A stretch of DNA of 31,182 nt from Scytalidium lignicola (taxonomy: Eukaryota; Ascomycota; Leotiomycetes), in the NCBI GenBank assembly GCA_002812745.2, contig NCSJ02000442.1, forward strand, positions 1-31,182, written 5' to 3'. Made by a program: the position numbers and the translations under genes. The notes below the pieces were generated by a model. It worked only from the letters and a program-made list of their open reading frames with translations. It did not search any database and was not told the origin of the DNA. Shown here piece by piece: positions 1 to 8,969 of the stretch. Numbering within the stretch: the first letter of the stretch is position 1; the number at the start of each line of letters is the position of its first letter.

Positions 1-179
1 AAAATATTATACAATAGTATACTATATAAATCAATTAAAATCACTTTATTCTATGTGAATTACAAACAAAAGCTAAAAAGGTTTTATATTAGACTAGAAT
101 TAAAATCTACAAGTAAATTAACAAAGATCTATACAAAGTAAATAGAAGAAATGTAAGAAAAGATTAAGAACTCACTTTA

Positions 180-585
180 ATATACTAAAGAAAGAATAAA
201 GAAGTATTATGATTATAGACACTTAATGAAACTAATGTACAAGAAAAGGAATAAAGTTTATCTTCTTAAGAAAAACATTAAAATAACAAGATTAAGTAAT
301 AAACTCAATTAAGTAAAGATAAGACTATATAAAATCAAAGAAGTTTATAAACTTTTAATATATAAATTAAAACTATTAACAATAGTTAAAATACATTTTG
401 TTTTCTATATTTCACTTCTTAAATTAGTACTTAAAAACACTTAAACATTAATACTAAAGAAAGTTAATCTAGAAAGAGAGTATAAAGTTAAGAAAATCAT
501 TAGTCATAGGATGTATTATNAAAAAACTGTAATACTTAGTTAAATGGATAAGATATTCAAAGAGTAAGAATAGATAAGAACTTAC
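180..585 (+). pseudogene. Chromovirus integrase C-terminus (GPY/F module) and chromodomain, RIP-decayed
   Basis: With stops read through, the frame shows KYYDYRHL, KVYLLRKNIK, TRLSNKLN, IKEV, then KIHFVFYISLL. The last is a decayed form of the KIHPVFHVSLL box that ends the Ty3/gypsy GPY/F module. EYKVKKIISHR follows, matching the start of the chromodomain (usual pattern EYEVEKILDHR). The chromodomain normally tethers integration to chromatin. Several codons are now TAA or TAG and an N sits at 520. The domain order is established for chromoviruses; the assignment is by eye. Confidence 0.7.
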
Positions 586-593
586 TTTTAATC

Positions 594-1184
594 TTATAAG
601 TTATGAGGAGTTATTAAAGGTATATTGCTGAACTTATCCTAGAACAGATTTCCAGGCAATAGAATTATAAGGTTAAAGAAGAAAAGGTTAGTAATAAAGG
701 AAGAAGCCTTGCTTAAGTTAGCAAAACAAAATCCTTCAGACAACTTCTCTTACTTCTCTTTCTTTTCCATGATATCAAGTTCATCCAAAGTTTTCAGATT
801 ACAATGAAACATTTCCTAAGTATATTTCTTCAGGAAGGACTATTACTTCTTCAGACAAGCTAAGTAAGCCATTATCTTTAGAAGAACTTTGTTGGTTTTC
901 TCTTTCTCCTCCATAAGCTAGTTGTGCTTATGCTTGTATACAAGGAAAGAAGAAGAAGTGACTCCCTTGTTGTTACAAGATTACTTATGACAAGAGTACT
1001 TGTTATAACAATTAAAGTCAAGGTCCATCTTGTAGACAAAACTATTCTGCTCACAAAACGAACAAAGTATTATTTCAAAATTATATTCGTCAATATAGTC
1101 ATCTAAGGCTATTTACTCTTGATCTTTTCTTAATCTTGTCCTTTCTTCTGTGTTACTCTCAGAATGTTGTTGTTTAAGTGGCAT
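594..1184 (-). pseudogene. Antisense accessory ORF inside the gypsy element (CxxC finger plus coiled coil), decayed
   Basis: Read from ATG at 1184 on -, the protein starts MPLKQQHSESNTEERTRLRK. A CSFCEQ...KMD segment follows, with decayed partners of further Cys pairs, then a lysine/glutamate/leucine-rich stretch (LMEEKEKTNKVLLKIMAYL, LKTLDELDIMEKKEK, KLSEGFCFANLS). This pattern (an initial basic part, a short Cys-rich finger, a coiled coil, an S-E-G-F-x-F-A tail) recalls a very abundant class of fungal repeat-associated hypothetical proteins. About 197 codons run to TAA at 594-596, with internal stops consistent with RIP. It lies between the chromodomain and the 3' LTR, opposite to gag-pol. 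From memory, some Botrytis Gypsy elements carry such an antisense gene; that link is unverified. Function unknown. Confidence 0.55.
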
Positions 1185-1274
1185 GTTAGAAAGGAAGGAA
1201 GAATTGCTGAACAAAGAGATTATTTGAAGATGATATTTTAGTGTCAGGATGACGTTAAGCAAGAAAGGGGATAA

Positions 1275-1646
1275 TGTTACAGGTTTTAACTGTAACACAC
1301 TAATTGGTGTAAGCCTGAGGCTCAGTATTAATATGTTGTACAAGAGAACCTAACAATTAAGCAGTCACATAATAAGTCAGTCATATAATAAGGACCTAGG
1401 ACTTGGGAGGTCTAAGGTCTGTTGACTTGGGACCTTGGGACCTAGGGGTCCAGGGGTCCAACAGTATTTCATTATCTATATAAGCACATTGTAAGAACAT
1501 AAGAGTAAACTCCTTGTGTTCAACCTAAATACATTACAAGATCTTGCCTTTGACTTAGTTACTTGTATGTCATACATTTCCGCTGTCCTTGAACATTTAC
1601 CTTACCCTTGGCTATCCAGTGACCTGGATGGCATAGTTTTGTAACA
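1275..1646 (+). repeat. 3' LTR of the gypsy element
   Basis: The 372-bp segment starts TGTTACAGG and ends TTTTGTAACA, giving the short inverted ends (TGTTAC/GTAACA) of an LTR. It is preceded by a purine tract. It holds a TATA-like TATATAAG at 1477-1484 below an unusually G/C-rich patch (about 1393-1460) with repeated GGGACCT and GGGGTCCA words that has escaped the AT drift around it. No second copy lies in the window, so the boundaries rest on the ends alone. Confidence 0.65.
1477..1484 (+). promoter_or_regulatory. TATA box of the LTR promoter
   Basis: TATATAAG lies near the middle of the LTR, just after the G/C-rich patch, which is the usual place for the U3 promoter of a fungal LTR. Inferred from position and sequence only. 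Confidence 0.4.
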
Positions 1647-2439
1647 AATGCTAATACAAGTTATATAACTTGTTTAGCTTCTTGATTAACAGTTATCCTT
1701 ATAATCTTATAGTCTACTCTTATTAAAGCTCAAGGATAGTCTAGATAGTTTAAGACATGTAATATTATGACAATAACATTTTAACAACCTTTGCTAAGGT
1801 TATAATAAGTAATGTAACAAGCTTGTTAAGTAAGGAGAAGGCTTTTATTATAAGAGTTACTTGATAACCCTTGAGCATAAAGTAAAAATTACCTTTAATA
1901 AACTTATTAAAAGTACTTATAATTCTTTTTATTCTTTACTTAATTCAAGTAGTAAAAAGCTTTTTTAATAAGTAAAAGGCTTAAGTATAAATAACTTAAC
2001 TATTCTAGATAATACTTATTATTGTTTATAAATAGTTATTAATAATAAGAATAACCTTTTAAATAATAATAGTATAAAAGTCTTGTTTTATAATTATAAC
2101 AAGAGCTTCTTTAACCTTAAGCTTAAATACCTTGTATTTAAGAGTTTAAAAGACAAAGTCTTTAAATATAAGATATCTTAAGAATTCTATGTACTAAAGT
2201 ATTAAATCTTATATATAAAATATTAACTTTTAACTTTAACTTTACAAATAGTTAATAAGTACTTTTATAATTTGTTAACAAACTAATTTATATATACTTG
2301 TAAGAATACAGATTATAACCTTTGTATAAGCTTTAAAAACCTTTTAACTATTAAATTCAACTTTACTTATTCTATAACATTTAACCTCTTTATATAAGTT
2401 GTTTATTAGTAGTTAATATCAAGTTAAATCTAACTTAAA

Positions 2440-4097
2440 AGAAAGGATGAAGGTTATATAATTTCTTATGGTAAAAAGTAACTTAATACTTATTTTAAGT
2501 CAAAATCAACAATGTTATATATGAATACATGTAGTAAAGTAGTCAAATAGTAGTTAGTCATTTAATCAGCATTCTAATAACTATTATAATAAATTTAGTC
2601 TTCTAAAACCTTATTCAATTTAATTAGTTAAGCTCTTGAAACATACTTATTATATGTTATTTTTAAGCTTTTAATACTTATTTCAACATATAACTATTAA
2701 GTTTAAGATAATATAATGTTGTCATTTAAGGATTTAGTTAAATAAGCATTATTCCTCTTTAGAACTTTAATATTATACTAGTCTTAACTTGTATAAAAGT
2801 AAGGAAATAACTCTTCTGAATAATATTATTACTAGAAGAAGTAAGTAGTTAAAGCATTTATAAAGTAAGAATAGTAATCTTAATAATATAAAGTAACTTT
2901 ATATTCAAGACAATTATACTAATTAGTCTTGCCTTAGTCTATAATTATAATTAAGTATTAACTAATACTATTAAAGCCTTTATTTAGCAATAGCATTAAA
3001 AAGAGGTTTGATAATTCTATAAGCAAGTAATTACTTAATCTTAATAACATAGAATTGTTAAAGAGAAAGTAAAGTTAAGTTTTAAATAATTAATTTATAC
3101 AATTCTTACTTAAACTTTACTATTAAACCTTTTAAGTAAGATTAAAGATCTGAAGAATTGTATATTTATCCTTGATAATAATTATACTCTAGTCTTTAAA
3201 TTTAACTTTACATTATTAATATTAACCATAAGCAATTAATGTTTTTAAAGTTGTTAAAGTTACTTGTTAAGGTTAATCAACTAAATAAAAGCTTAAAAAG
3301 GTTTAATAAGTTTAAAGCTTATTAATAGTTGTATAATAACCTTAAATTATATTATACATAAATATTAGATTAAAGTAAGACTTGTTATTATCTTCTTTTA
3401 ATATAAGAATAGCTTTAGCATAACCTTTCCTTTACTTGAATAACAAGGTAAAAGGCAAAGGTAATTCAACTTTCCTTTTATATTGTTACTTTTCAGCCTT
3501 AAAACAATATCCTTATTTTAAAGTATAATTAATTACTTTGTTCTTAATAAAAAGTAATAACTTGTCTTTGTTTATATAATCTTCTAAAAGGTATTTACTA
3601 CCCTTCTTAAAGCTTATCTTTTTATACTATGCTTATAAGGCAAAGGATCAATTAATTAAAGCTTAAGGACAAAGATAACAAAGTAAGACATAACTTATCT
3701 TCTATTCTCTTTGTTTTAACTCATAACTTTTAGCTGTATTAAGAGGCCTGTGAGTCTTATGGTACTCCAGAACCTCATCCAGGGCCTGCTGAATAGTAAT
3801 ATCCTCTGCCTGGTCAGGCTTAGGCTCTGGCTCAGGCTCAGGGCTAAGCTTAGGGCCTAGCTGAGCAGGAGGCCAGGCAGCCGTAGGCAGGAGGCTTAGG
3901 AGCTGATCCATGGCCTTGTCTACGCTCAGAATAAGGGTTGTGGCAATGCGCAACAGCGCATCAGCTTCAAGAAGGGGCCTAGCAGCCATGGGAGTCAGCT
4001 CCAACAACAGCTTGGACAGCTTCAATTCGGGCTCAATTGGCTCCGCTGGCTCCCTTCGAGAGACAGCAAGAGGTAGGAGGGCAAGCTGGCTAGCCAT
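2440..4097 (-). pseudogene. Crypton tyrosine recombinase (intact N-terminus, decayed core and tail)
   Basis: The N-terminus is clean: MASQLALLPLAVSRR, a proline/glutamate-rich linker (PEPEPEPKP), then ALDEVLEYHKTHRPLNTAKS and ELKQRE, the start of the core-binding domain. The first stop is a TAG at about 3702. Beyond it the decayed frame still shows DYINKDKLLLFIKNKVIN, a MYNII-GYYTTINKL segment, TTLKTLIAYG, and near 2500-2440 a NDYYLTTLLHVFIYNI...SYFLP segment. I recognise these as degraded pieces of the family's core and C-terminal region. The recombinase would cut and rejoin element ends through a tyrosine; that residue cannot be placed with confidence. Coding traces may continue to about 1700. 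Confidence 0.6.
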
Positions 4098-4346
4098 GGC
4101 CGTAGCAGCCACCCAGCAACTTTGTACGTACCGTTACGGACCGTAAGAGACGCGTCTGGGAGTCTGAGGGCTCGCGCACCCGTAGACCTCATACATCACC
4201 CGTAAACGAGTAACTGGCTCGATAACTCCCGCAAAAACACCCCTGAAAGAACCCTGTTACTGAGGGCGCTAGGGCCCGGAAATTGCGCGTTTTATATGGC
4301 AAACCCCCTGGTCCTCCGAGGCCGCTGTTACCGGCTAAGGGTAATC

Positions 4347-4367
4347 GGGCGTCACCCAGTGACGCCC
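4347..4367. repeat. Perfect dyad in the Crypton leader
   Basis: GGGCGTCAC and GTGACGCCC form a perfect 9-bp stem around a 3-nt loop. It lies about 250 bp upstream of the recombinase ATG, so it could be a protein-binding dyad or a hairpin in the leader. A 12-bp direct repeat (AGACCTCATACA) occurs at 4184-4195 and 4368-4379, the second copy touching the dyad. Confidence 0.6.
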
Positions 4368-4565
4368 AGACCTCATACACCATTAAGACTAGCAGAGAAT
4401 CGAGTCTCTGTACCATACAATCTATATGCGTAGTAGCCTGACCAATGCGCTCTGACCTCTGACAGGTTAGAAAGCCGATGATCTTGCACGTGATATTATA
4501 GCCTACATTTCACCTCGAATCCCATCCTCGTTCACAAAGAAAAGTAACAAGTTTCGCTAGACACC

Positions 4566-5250
4566 ATGTCTCTAACAGTCAAAACCGCTTTCGAAGAGGA
4601 CTTCTTAGCTATGTACAAAATGGATATAGCGGCTAACGCTACTCATCCGGTTTATGTCATCCCATGGGAAGCTGCAAGTTCTGGGGCTCGTAAAGCTTTC
4701 ATCTTAGACCGTTACAAATATCTCTACCACAGTCGCAATCCCGAATGCACTTTCCTTGTTGCGATGGCTGGAGATGAAATTGTTGGATATTTGCTATATC
4801 AAAAACCTCCTGGGGAAGAGGAGCCGGAGGAATGGAACCCTGATTTTCCTGATGGAACGAATTTGAGGTTTTTTGATAAGGTTATGGAGGAGGTAAAGGT
4901 AGCTAAGAAACAATATGATCTTAAAGATTGTTGGGGTACGTATTTATGCTGGGCTGTTCGTATTTTAAGAGGGGTTCGTTAGCGAAAGATACTGATGTAT
5001 TATAGCCCTAGAGGGTTTTGCGGTTCATCCAAACTGGCAGCGCAAAGGGGTTGGATCGATGTTGCTCAAGAAATTTCTCGAGTCTGTCGACGCCGATCAC
5101 GCAAAGTGTTACGTACATTCGTCAAGGACTGGGAAATCTTTGTATGAGAAATTCGGGTTTAAGGCGATGGGAGTGGTGACGATTGATCTGAACGAGTTCG
5201 GAGATTATGAACCTTATGCCACTTGGGATATGCTAAGGGAGGCCGTATAA
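4566..5250 (+). CDS. GNAT-family N-acetyltransferase
   Basis: Two exons, 4566-4935 and 5006-5250, encode 204 aa. The 70-nt intron has a GTACGT donor, a CTGAT branch point and a TATAG acceptor, and joining restores one frame across phase 1. Exon 1 gives the N-terminal lobe and the beta strand TFLVAMAGDEIVGYLLYQ. Exon 2 opens with FAVHPNWQRKGVGSMLL, the acetyl-CoA pyrophosphate-binding loop (R/Q-x-x-G-x-G/A), and ends with RTGKSLYEKFGFK, the usual C-terminal helix and strand. Such proteins move an acetyl group from acetyl-CoA to an amine; the substrate cannot be read. The start has a good context (GACACCATGT). It is the first intact gene after the Crypton. Length is normal for a stand-alone fungal GNAT. 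Confidence 0.88.
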
Positions 5251-6085
5251 AAGAGTATATAAAAGAGCACATGAAAGTAACAGAAGGAATCCATAGATAG
5301 AGATCAGTACTTCTTGGCGGAATAGAGCCGTCTTCCACCTTTCCATATATCCTCATTCTGCTCTGGACACGCCTGCTTCCTTCGTATTTTAACACATCTT
5401 CTCAACCTCTTTGCGCTTTTCAAATTCATCCTCTTTCTTTGACTCTTTGAAGAGTCACTCTTCGCACTTTCTTCTCAGATTTTTCCACTTCGTGAAGCCC
5501 TTGCTAATAATACTCATGATAGCTTAGAAGCACTATTGAATGAAGGTGCCAAATGAAGATACCTCAAGAGCAGATATGTATTTAAGGATGCAGTCCTCAG
5601 TATTCCAAGAAACATGTGTCTTCTTTATTTAACAACATATTTATATTTAGCCTATTTGAAATTCAGCAATCGGTCTTTAACTTTGTTAGATCAACAATGA
5701 ACTTTCACTTCCACTTCCACTTCCTTTCCCTCCTTCCTGCACTACATCTTGCGCTTGCACAAACCTCCACTCCAACTACTTGTCAAATTGACTCTAACCG
5801 TGAATTCGAATGGAGTTGGCTTCTGACATTTTGTCGCAAAGTTTTCTGGGAAAAGACATTTTCGCCATGTTTCTGACTTGTATTGGCAATAACAGGTTCT
5901 TAAAGCCCCATTATAAGCTTAATATTACGAATACATAATCAGAATTACTAGGTTAATCTCGGAATTGCTAATATTTCAATACTTTGGTATGTATTACACA
6001 CTTGATGTATCTTTGGATTTCCGTGTATAGAAGATAAATTGAACCTCTCAAATAACACTTTTAGCTAAGTCTCTAGAATTTTACT
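5251..6085. other. Intergenic region between GNAT and hydrolase genes
   Basis: It holds a near-tandem TATAAAAGAG pair at 5247-5270, a perfect 18-bp dyad TGACTCTT-TG-AAGAGTCA at 5440-5457, and one possible small secreted-protein ORF (listed separately). The GNAT and hydrolase genes converge here, so most of it is 3' flank. I see no RNA gene. Confidence 0.5.
5697..5876 (+). CDS. Possible small secreted protein (about 59 aa)
   Basis: From the ATG at 5697 (context TCAACAATGA) the ORF encodes MNFHFHFHFLSLLPALHLAL followed by AQTSTPTTC. That is a convincing signal peptide with hydrophobic core LSLLPALHLALA and a likely cut before QTS. The mature part is about 38 aa with three cysteines and is rich in aromatic residues (W, F), ending SPCF. 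The ORF is open upstream to 5616 but that extension lacks signal character. I do not recognise a family; an intron could change the tail. Small size, a signal peptide and cysteines fit an effector-like protein, but a chance ORF is possible. Confidence 0.3.
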   Translation: MNFHFHFHFLSLLPALHLALAQTSTPTTCQIDSNREFEWSWLLTFCRKVFWEKTFSPCF

Positions 6086-7215
6086 CTACGCGACTGCTGA
6101 ATCCAAAAATGCTGCCACCTTCCTCAAGTGCTCAGTGACTGCGGGTTCTCCGTCTTTCTTTTCATCGACATCTATATCAGAAGGAACGCCATGGACGTCA
6201 CAACCATGCTCACCCTGCTCATAAACCTCAAGCTGAACTTTGGCACCGATCTTCTCCAGCTTTGCAGCTACATTGATACTATGCTCGACACCGACTAGCG
6301 TATCAATCTTACCATGCAGAAGTACTACTGGCGGCAGGTCCTTTCTTAGCCCGAAAGAAGCAGGAAACAATGGTCTGTATTTTTCAGGAATTGCTTCGAT
6401 GCCCTCAGCCCGTACTTTTGCACCCAGGCCCTTCTCTCGCGTCATCACATCTAGGTAGAGCGCTTCCTGATGCATTGCAGCAATCATACTAAATCGTGGG
6501 TCCGCAGGAGCATTAGCTGGGAATGGATACTCAGAAATTATTTGACTGTTGCCGGTCGACAGTTCCTTGATTGTCTTGACGATGGGAGCTGCATCCAAAG
6601 TCCTGCCCCGTAGAGGCGTTCCAGGCGTGACGTATCGGATACTTGCAACATCTAGCATGCCATACAATGGAAATATTGCGAGAAGAGGAGGACACCTAGG
6701 GTTCGTGCCTGTAGCCAGAGCGAGATAACCACCAGCACTAGAGCCAGCCGAAACCACACGTATTGATATGTTCTTACTAACCCATTGCAGAGCATCAATC
6801 GCATCATCGAGTACTTCTAGAGCAGTTGCTTCAGGAATCAGGCGGTATGCCGGAGAAATGTAGGCCCAGCCACGTTTCCGGCAAAGATTGATTAGCCAGA
6901 CTGGTGGTAATGTTGACTTTTCGCCAAGGACCTTGAAATGTCGAGAAATTAAGTCTTAGAATTATAACTTGCTCCCAAGGAAGAAATCTAGAAGGTGTAT
7001 GTCACTTACGAGAAAGCCCCCGTGGAAATGCACCAGTGCAACACCAGTCTCCTTGTTAAAATTCTCTGGAGTTATCTATGATTGCCAATAAAGTCAGCCC
7101 ATTTAAGCTTCTGAAAGAGGCGCTCGGATATTTTGTTAATATTAATACATACAACATCTAAGGTCAAGTCGTGACCTTTGACGGTTTTGAAAATGTGCGT
7201 TGTTGAGGCTGACAT
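6086..7215 (-). CDS. Alpha/beta hydrolase (alpha/beta hydrolase-3/HSL-like esterase or peptidase fold)
   Basis: Three exons, 7215-7153, 7075-7010 and 6931-6086, give 324 aa. The introns (77 and 78 nt) have GTATGT and GTAAGT donors, and both junctions are phase 0. Exon 2 ends in HFHGGFL, the HGG oxyanion box. Exon 3 carries YRLIPEA, then the nucleophile elbow GSSAGGY (Ser at about residue 117), the acid in HGKIDTLVG and the catalytic His in EQGEHGCDVHG. All three catalytic residues and the oxyanion loop are present, so the enzyme looks functional. There is no signal peptide, so it is probably cytosolic. The substrate is likely an ester or small carbonyl compound; it cannot be narrowed. The start follows TAGCCATGTC, and an everted CCG-N11-CGG pair lies about 100 bp upstream (7317-7333). 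Confidence 0.88.
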
Positions 7216-7839
7216 GGCTACTATTCTGGTTTTCTGGTGGCAGTTGACGAGCTCAAATTGAGGGGTTCACGGGCTTTTGTACCTCATTATCATATGGGAC
7301 ACGCGTATGTCTATCTCCGCAGTGCAGTTGCGGATTTAACGTTCCGGCAATCTTAATCATCCTGATTTGCAAGCATATTGTGTTTATTCCGATTTAAGCC
7401 AGAAAAAAGCAAGCATGGTCTTATCAAAACCAAGATCTTATCGATCTACCATCATGCCAAAGTGAGGCTGGTGTTCAATGAAAGGAGCCCAGCGCTTTTA
7501 AGTCACTCTAGCTATTAGTCTATCGGGCTGATTACAGCTTTCTAGTCTGAGGTACCGTGATTGTGCTTCAACAGGATCGGGCCCAGCGAACCAGTAGAGT
7601 TCAATGTGGAAGAGCAAGACTATTGGAGTACAGGGTCATGGACGAGCCATAATTTGTCAAAAATTTGAGATTTGGGATATATTACAAACCTAACTATTAG
7701 ATTTCCAAGTGTTTCGGAGACCGAATAATATCGGACAGTCGCGGCACTATCCCGCCGGGCGACTTCTACTAACAAACTCGGTCCTGCTTGTCGGAAGAGA
7801 CCGGGGATAGCTCGGAGAACTTTGAAGTTTATTACCGTC
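7216..7839. other. Upstream region of the hydrolase gene
   Basis: No gene is seen. It contains the everted pair CCG-N11-CGG at 7317-7333, a spacing used by some Zn2Cys6 dimers, and a CGG/CCG-rich stretch from 7716 to 7810. No RNA gene or clear ORF. Confidence 0.4.
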
Positions 7840-8092
7840 TACGGAGGTTGCGGCAAAAGGTCATCGGAATCTGCTAAGGCGCTAGTAACGCACATGCCAT
7901 ATGATTACATAATCTACTACGGGCTCTACAGTGAGCAAAGTGCCTAAAGCCTACTATAATTACAGCGAATTACAGGGCCATCAGTAGCCTGAAGCTCGCT
8001 GTAATTACAGGGCACTCGCAACGCCAAATTATTTAGCGTCATCCCAGTGTCTTGGCAGATTCCGATGACCTTTTGCCGCGACCTCCGCCGTA
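7840..8092. mobile_element. Foldback MITE with terminal inverted repeats of about 35 bp
   Basis: The left end (TACGGAGGTTGCGGCAAAAG, from 7840) and the reverse complement of the right end (TACGGCGGAGGTCGCGGCAA, to 8092) match over about 35 bp apart from a 3-bp length difference and small changes. The match includes a perfect run through AAAGGTCATCGGAATCTGC. Further in, TAATTACAGCGA near 7957 is mirrored by TCGCTGTAATTA near 8000, so most of the element folds back. It has TA at both ends, fitting a TA target duplication as used by Tc1/mariner-type transposases. About 250 bp with no coding capacity, so it needs a transposase in trans. Confidence 0.75.
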
Positions 8093-8257
8093 TTCGTGAA
8101 AAATAGGTTTGTGTATATCAACTTTTGTATAGAAACCCCCTTTCAAATTATAGTACTGCTATGTTTTAAAACTATACATTCAATTATAATGATAAAATTT
8201 ATACTTAATATAAATATAGAATACGATAAAAAAAATTTAGTTCATTATTGTATTCAG

Positions 8258-8530
8258 TGATTTGTCGGATGAGCAAGTAGATATGGAACGGGAAAGTTTA
8301 TGCAAGAGAACAACCACGGAAAAGCTTTACCTTAATATATAGAGCCGGAAATTCAGCGTCTAGAGACATATGCCATATGTGATAAAGATCAAACTGCGCC
8401 ACTGCCTATTCAGGAAAAGATGACACAGATTGGCGGTTTTGATATTGTCGGAGTATTCTTGGGTCATGCATCGTTCTTGAATATAGCGGAAGAGGTAGTG
8501 AGGGTGATTGTGAAATTTGATAGACAATAG
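8258..8530 (+). pseudogene. 3' relic of a second alpha/beta hydrolase
   Basis: An open frame from 8345 to TAG at 8528-8530 encodes PEIQRLETYAICDKDQTAPL, then IQEKM...GHASFLNIAEEVVRVIVKF. This matches the last 60 residues of a common fungal alpha/beta hydrolase class: strand YxxCxxD (catalytic Asp), PxxxQ, then H-x-S/F (catalytic His) and the final helix. A second piece at 8259-8292 reads DLSDEQVDMERE, like the helix before it; a 47-nt GT...ATATAG intron (about 8295-8341) could join them. Upstream is AT-rich non-coding DNA and the MITE, so the N-terminus, oxyanion loop and nucleophile are missing. A remnant, not a working enzyme. Confidence 0.5.
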
Positions 8531-8655
8531 ATGCTTTTTACTTTCCCTAACCTCTATATTTTATTTCTTACTTTATTAATTCAATATGCAGACTCTGATA
8601 TCCCCCCCCCCCCCTNTCTCCAAGGTCTACAAATAAATGACCCATTCAGACTCTG

Positions 8656-8969
8656 TTACTCTCCACCTCTTCCATCGCCACAACCCCCATCTCCTCCATA
8701 TCCATATCCTCCATCTCCTCCATTATTTGTGTTTTTCCTCCTGCCTACATTATCATGATTTCCATACGATTGAGTCGTAGTATATCTAGGGGTCGCATTG
8801 TTAGAGTTCCCGTTTCCGGCGAGTTGCTTAGCCCTCCTAGTTTTCCACTACAGCAGCATGTTAGACAGGGAACTTTGATAAACAAGAGGGTGGATGAATG
8901 AATATGCAGGTATTGACTGACCTCATCATAACTTTCTGATTTCTTGTGTTTCGAGAAGCAGCTGCCCAT
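8656..8969 (-). CDS. Small N-myristoylated, glycine-rich protein (79 aa)
   Basis: Two exons, 8969-8922 and 8847-8656, with a 74-nt intron: donor GTCAGT, branch point TCTAAC 15 nt before the CTGTAG acceptor, phase 0. Exon 1 gives MGSCFSKHKKSESYDE. Gly2 with Ser6 and the following lysines is a classic N-myristoylation signal, and Cys4 is a plausible palmitoylation site, so membrane attachment is likely. Exon 2 starts WKTRRAKQLAGN and ends in a glycine-rich tail (GGDGGYGYGGDGGCGDGRGG). No enzyme domain. The 13-C run with an N at 8602-8616 lies just downstream, in the 3' flank. I do not know a function; small fungal membrane-anchored proteins of this build exist. The coherent splice sites make this a gene rather than a chance frame. 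Confidence 0.65.

Larger units (their letters stand above)
1..1646 (+). mobile_element. 3' end of a decayed Ty3/gypsy chromovirus
   Basis: The parts follow in the order expected at the right end of a Ty3/gypsy chromovirus: a broken integrase C-terminus and chromodomain on + (about 180-585), an antisense accessory ORF (594-1184), a purine-rich tract AAGAAAGGGG at 1261-1270, then a 372-bp LTR that begins TGTTAC and ends GTAACA. The internal part is extremely AT-rich and full of TAA/TAG, which I read as RIP decay. The 5' LTR, gag, protease and reverse transcriptase lie outside the window to the left. The right border abuts the decayed Crypton. Confidence 0.75.
1650..4440 (-). mobile_element. Crypton-like tyrosine-recombinase DNA transposon, mostly RIP-decayed
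   Basis: A single minus-strand coding region runs from ATG at 4097 towards about 1700 and resembles the fungal Crypton recombinases with a GCR1_C/Ndc10-like tail. Its leader (about 4100-4440) and first 130 codons have ordinary composition. From about 3710 down to 1650 the same reading continues through very AT-rich DNA full of stops. Cryptons leave no long terminal repeats, so the exact ends cannot be seen; the left end abuts the gypsy LTR and the right end is set where the leader gives way to the GNAT promoter. Confidence 0.6.

Noticed and set aside
3910..4146. Plus-strand frame over the Crypton N-terminus
   Set aside because: Shadow of the minus-strand recombinase, whose family match is far stronger.
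4189..4416. Minus-strand frame in the Crypton leader
   Set aside because: Lies between the dyad and the recombinase ATG and has no recognisable domain; it is more likely leader sequence.
5440..5580. Short plus-strand stretch reading LREALANNTHDSLEALLNEG, ankyrin-like
   Set aside because: Under 50 codons, bounded by stops, no second repeat unit; too little to call.
8531..8758. Plus-strand proline-rich frame with a run of C
   Set aside because: It is the complement of the glycine-rich tail and 3' flank of the minus-strand myristoylated protein gene, contains an N, and has no splice or start support.
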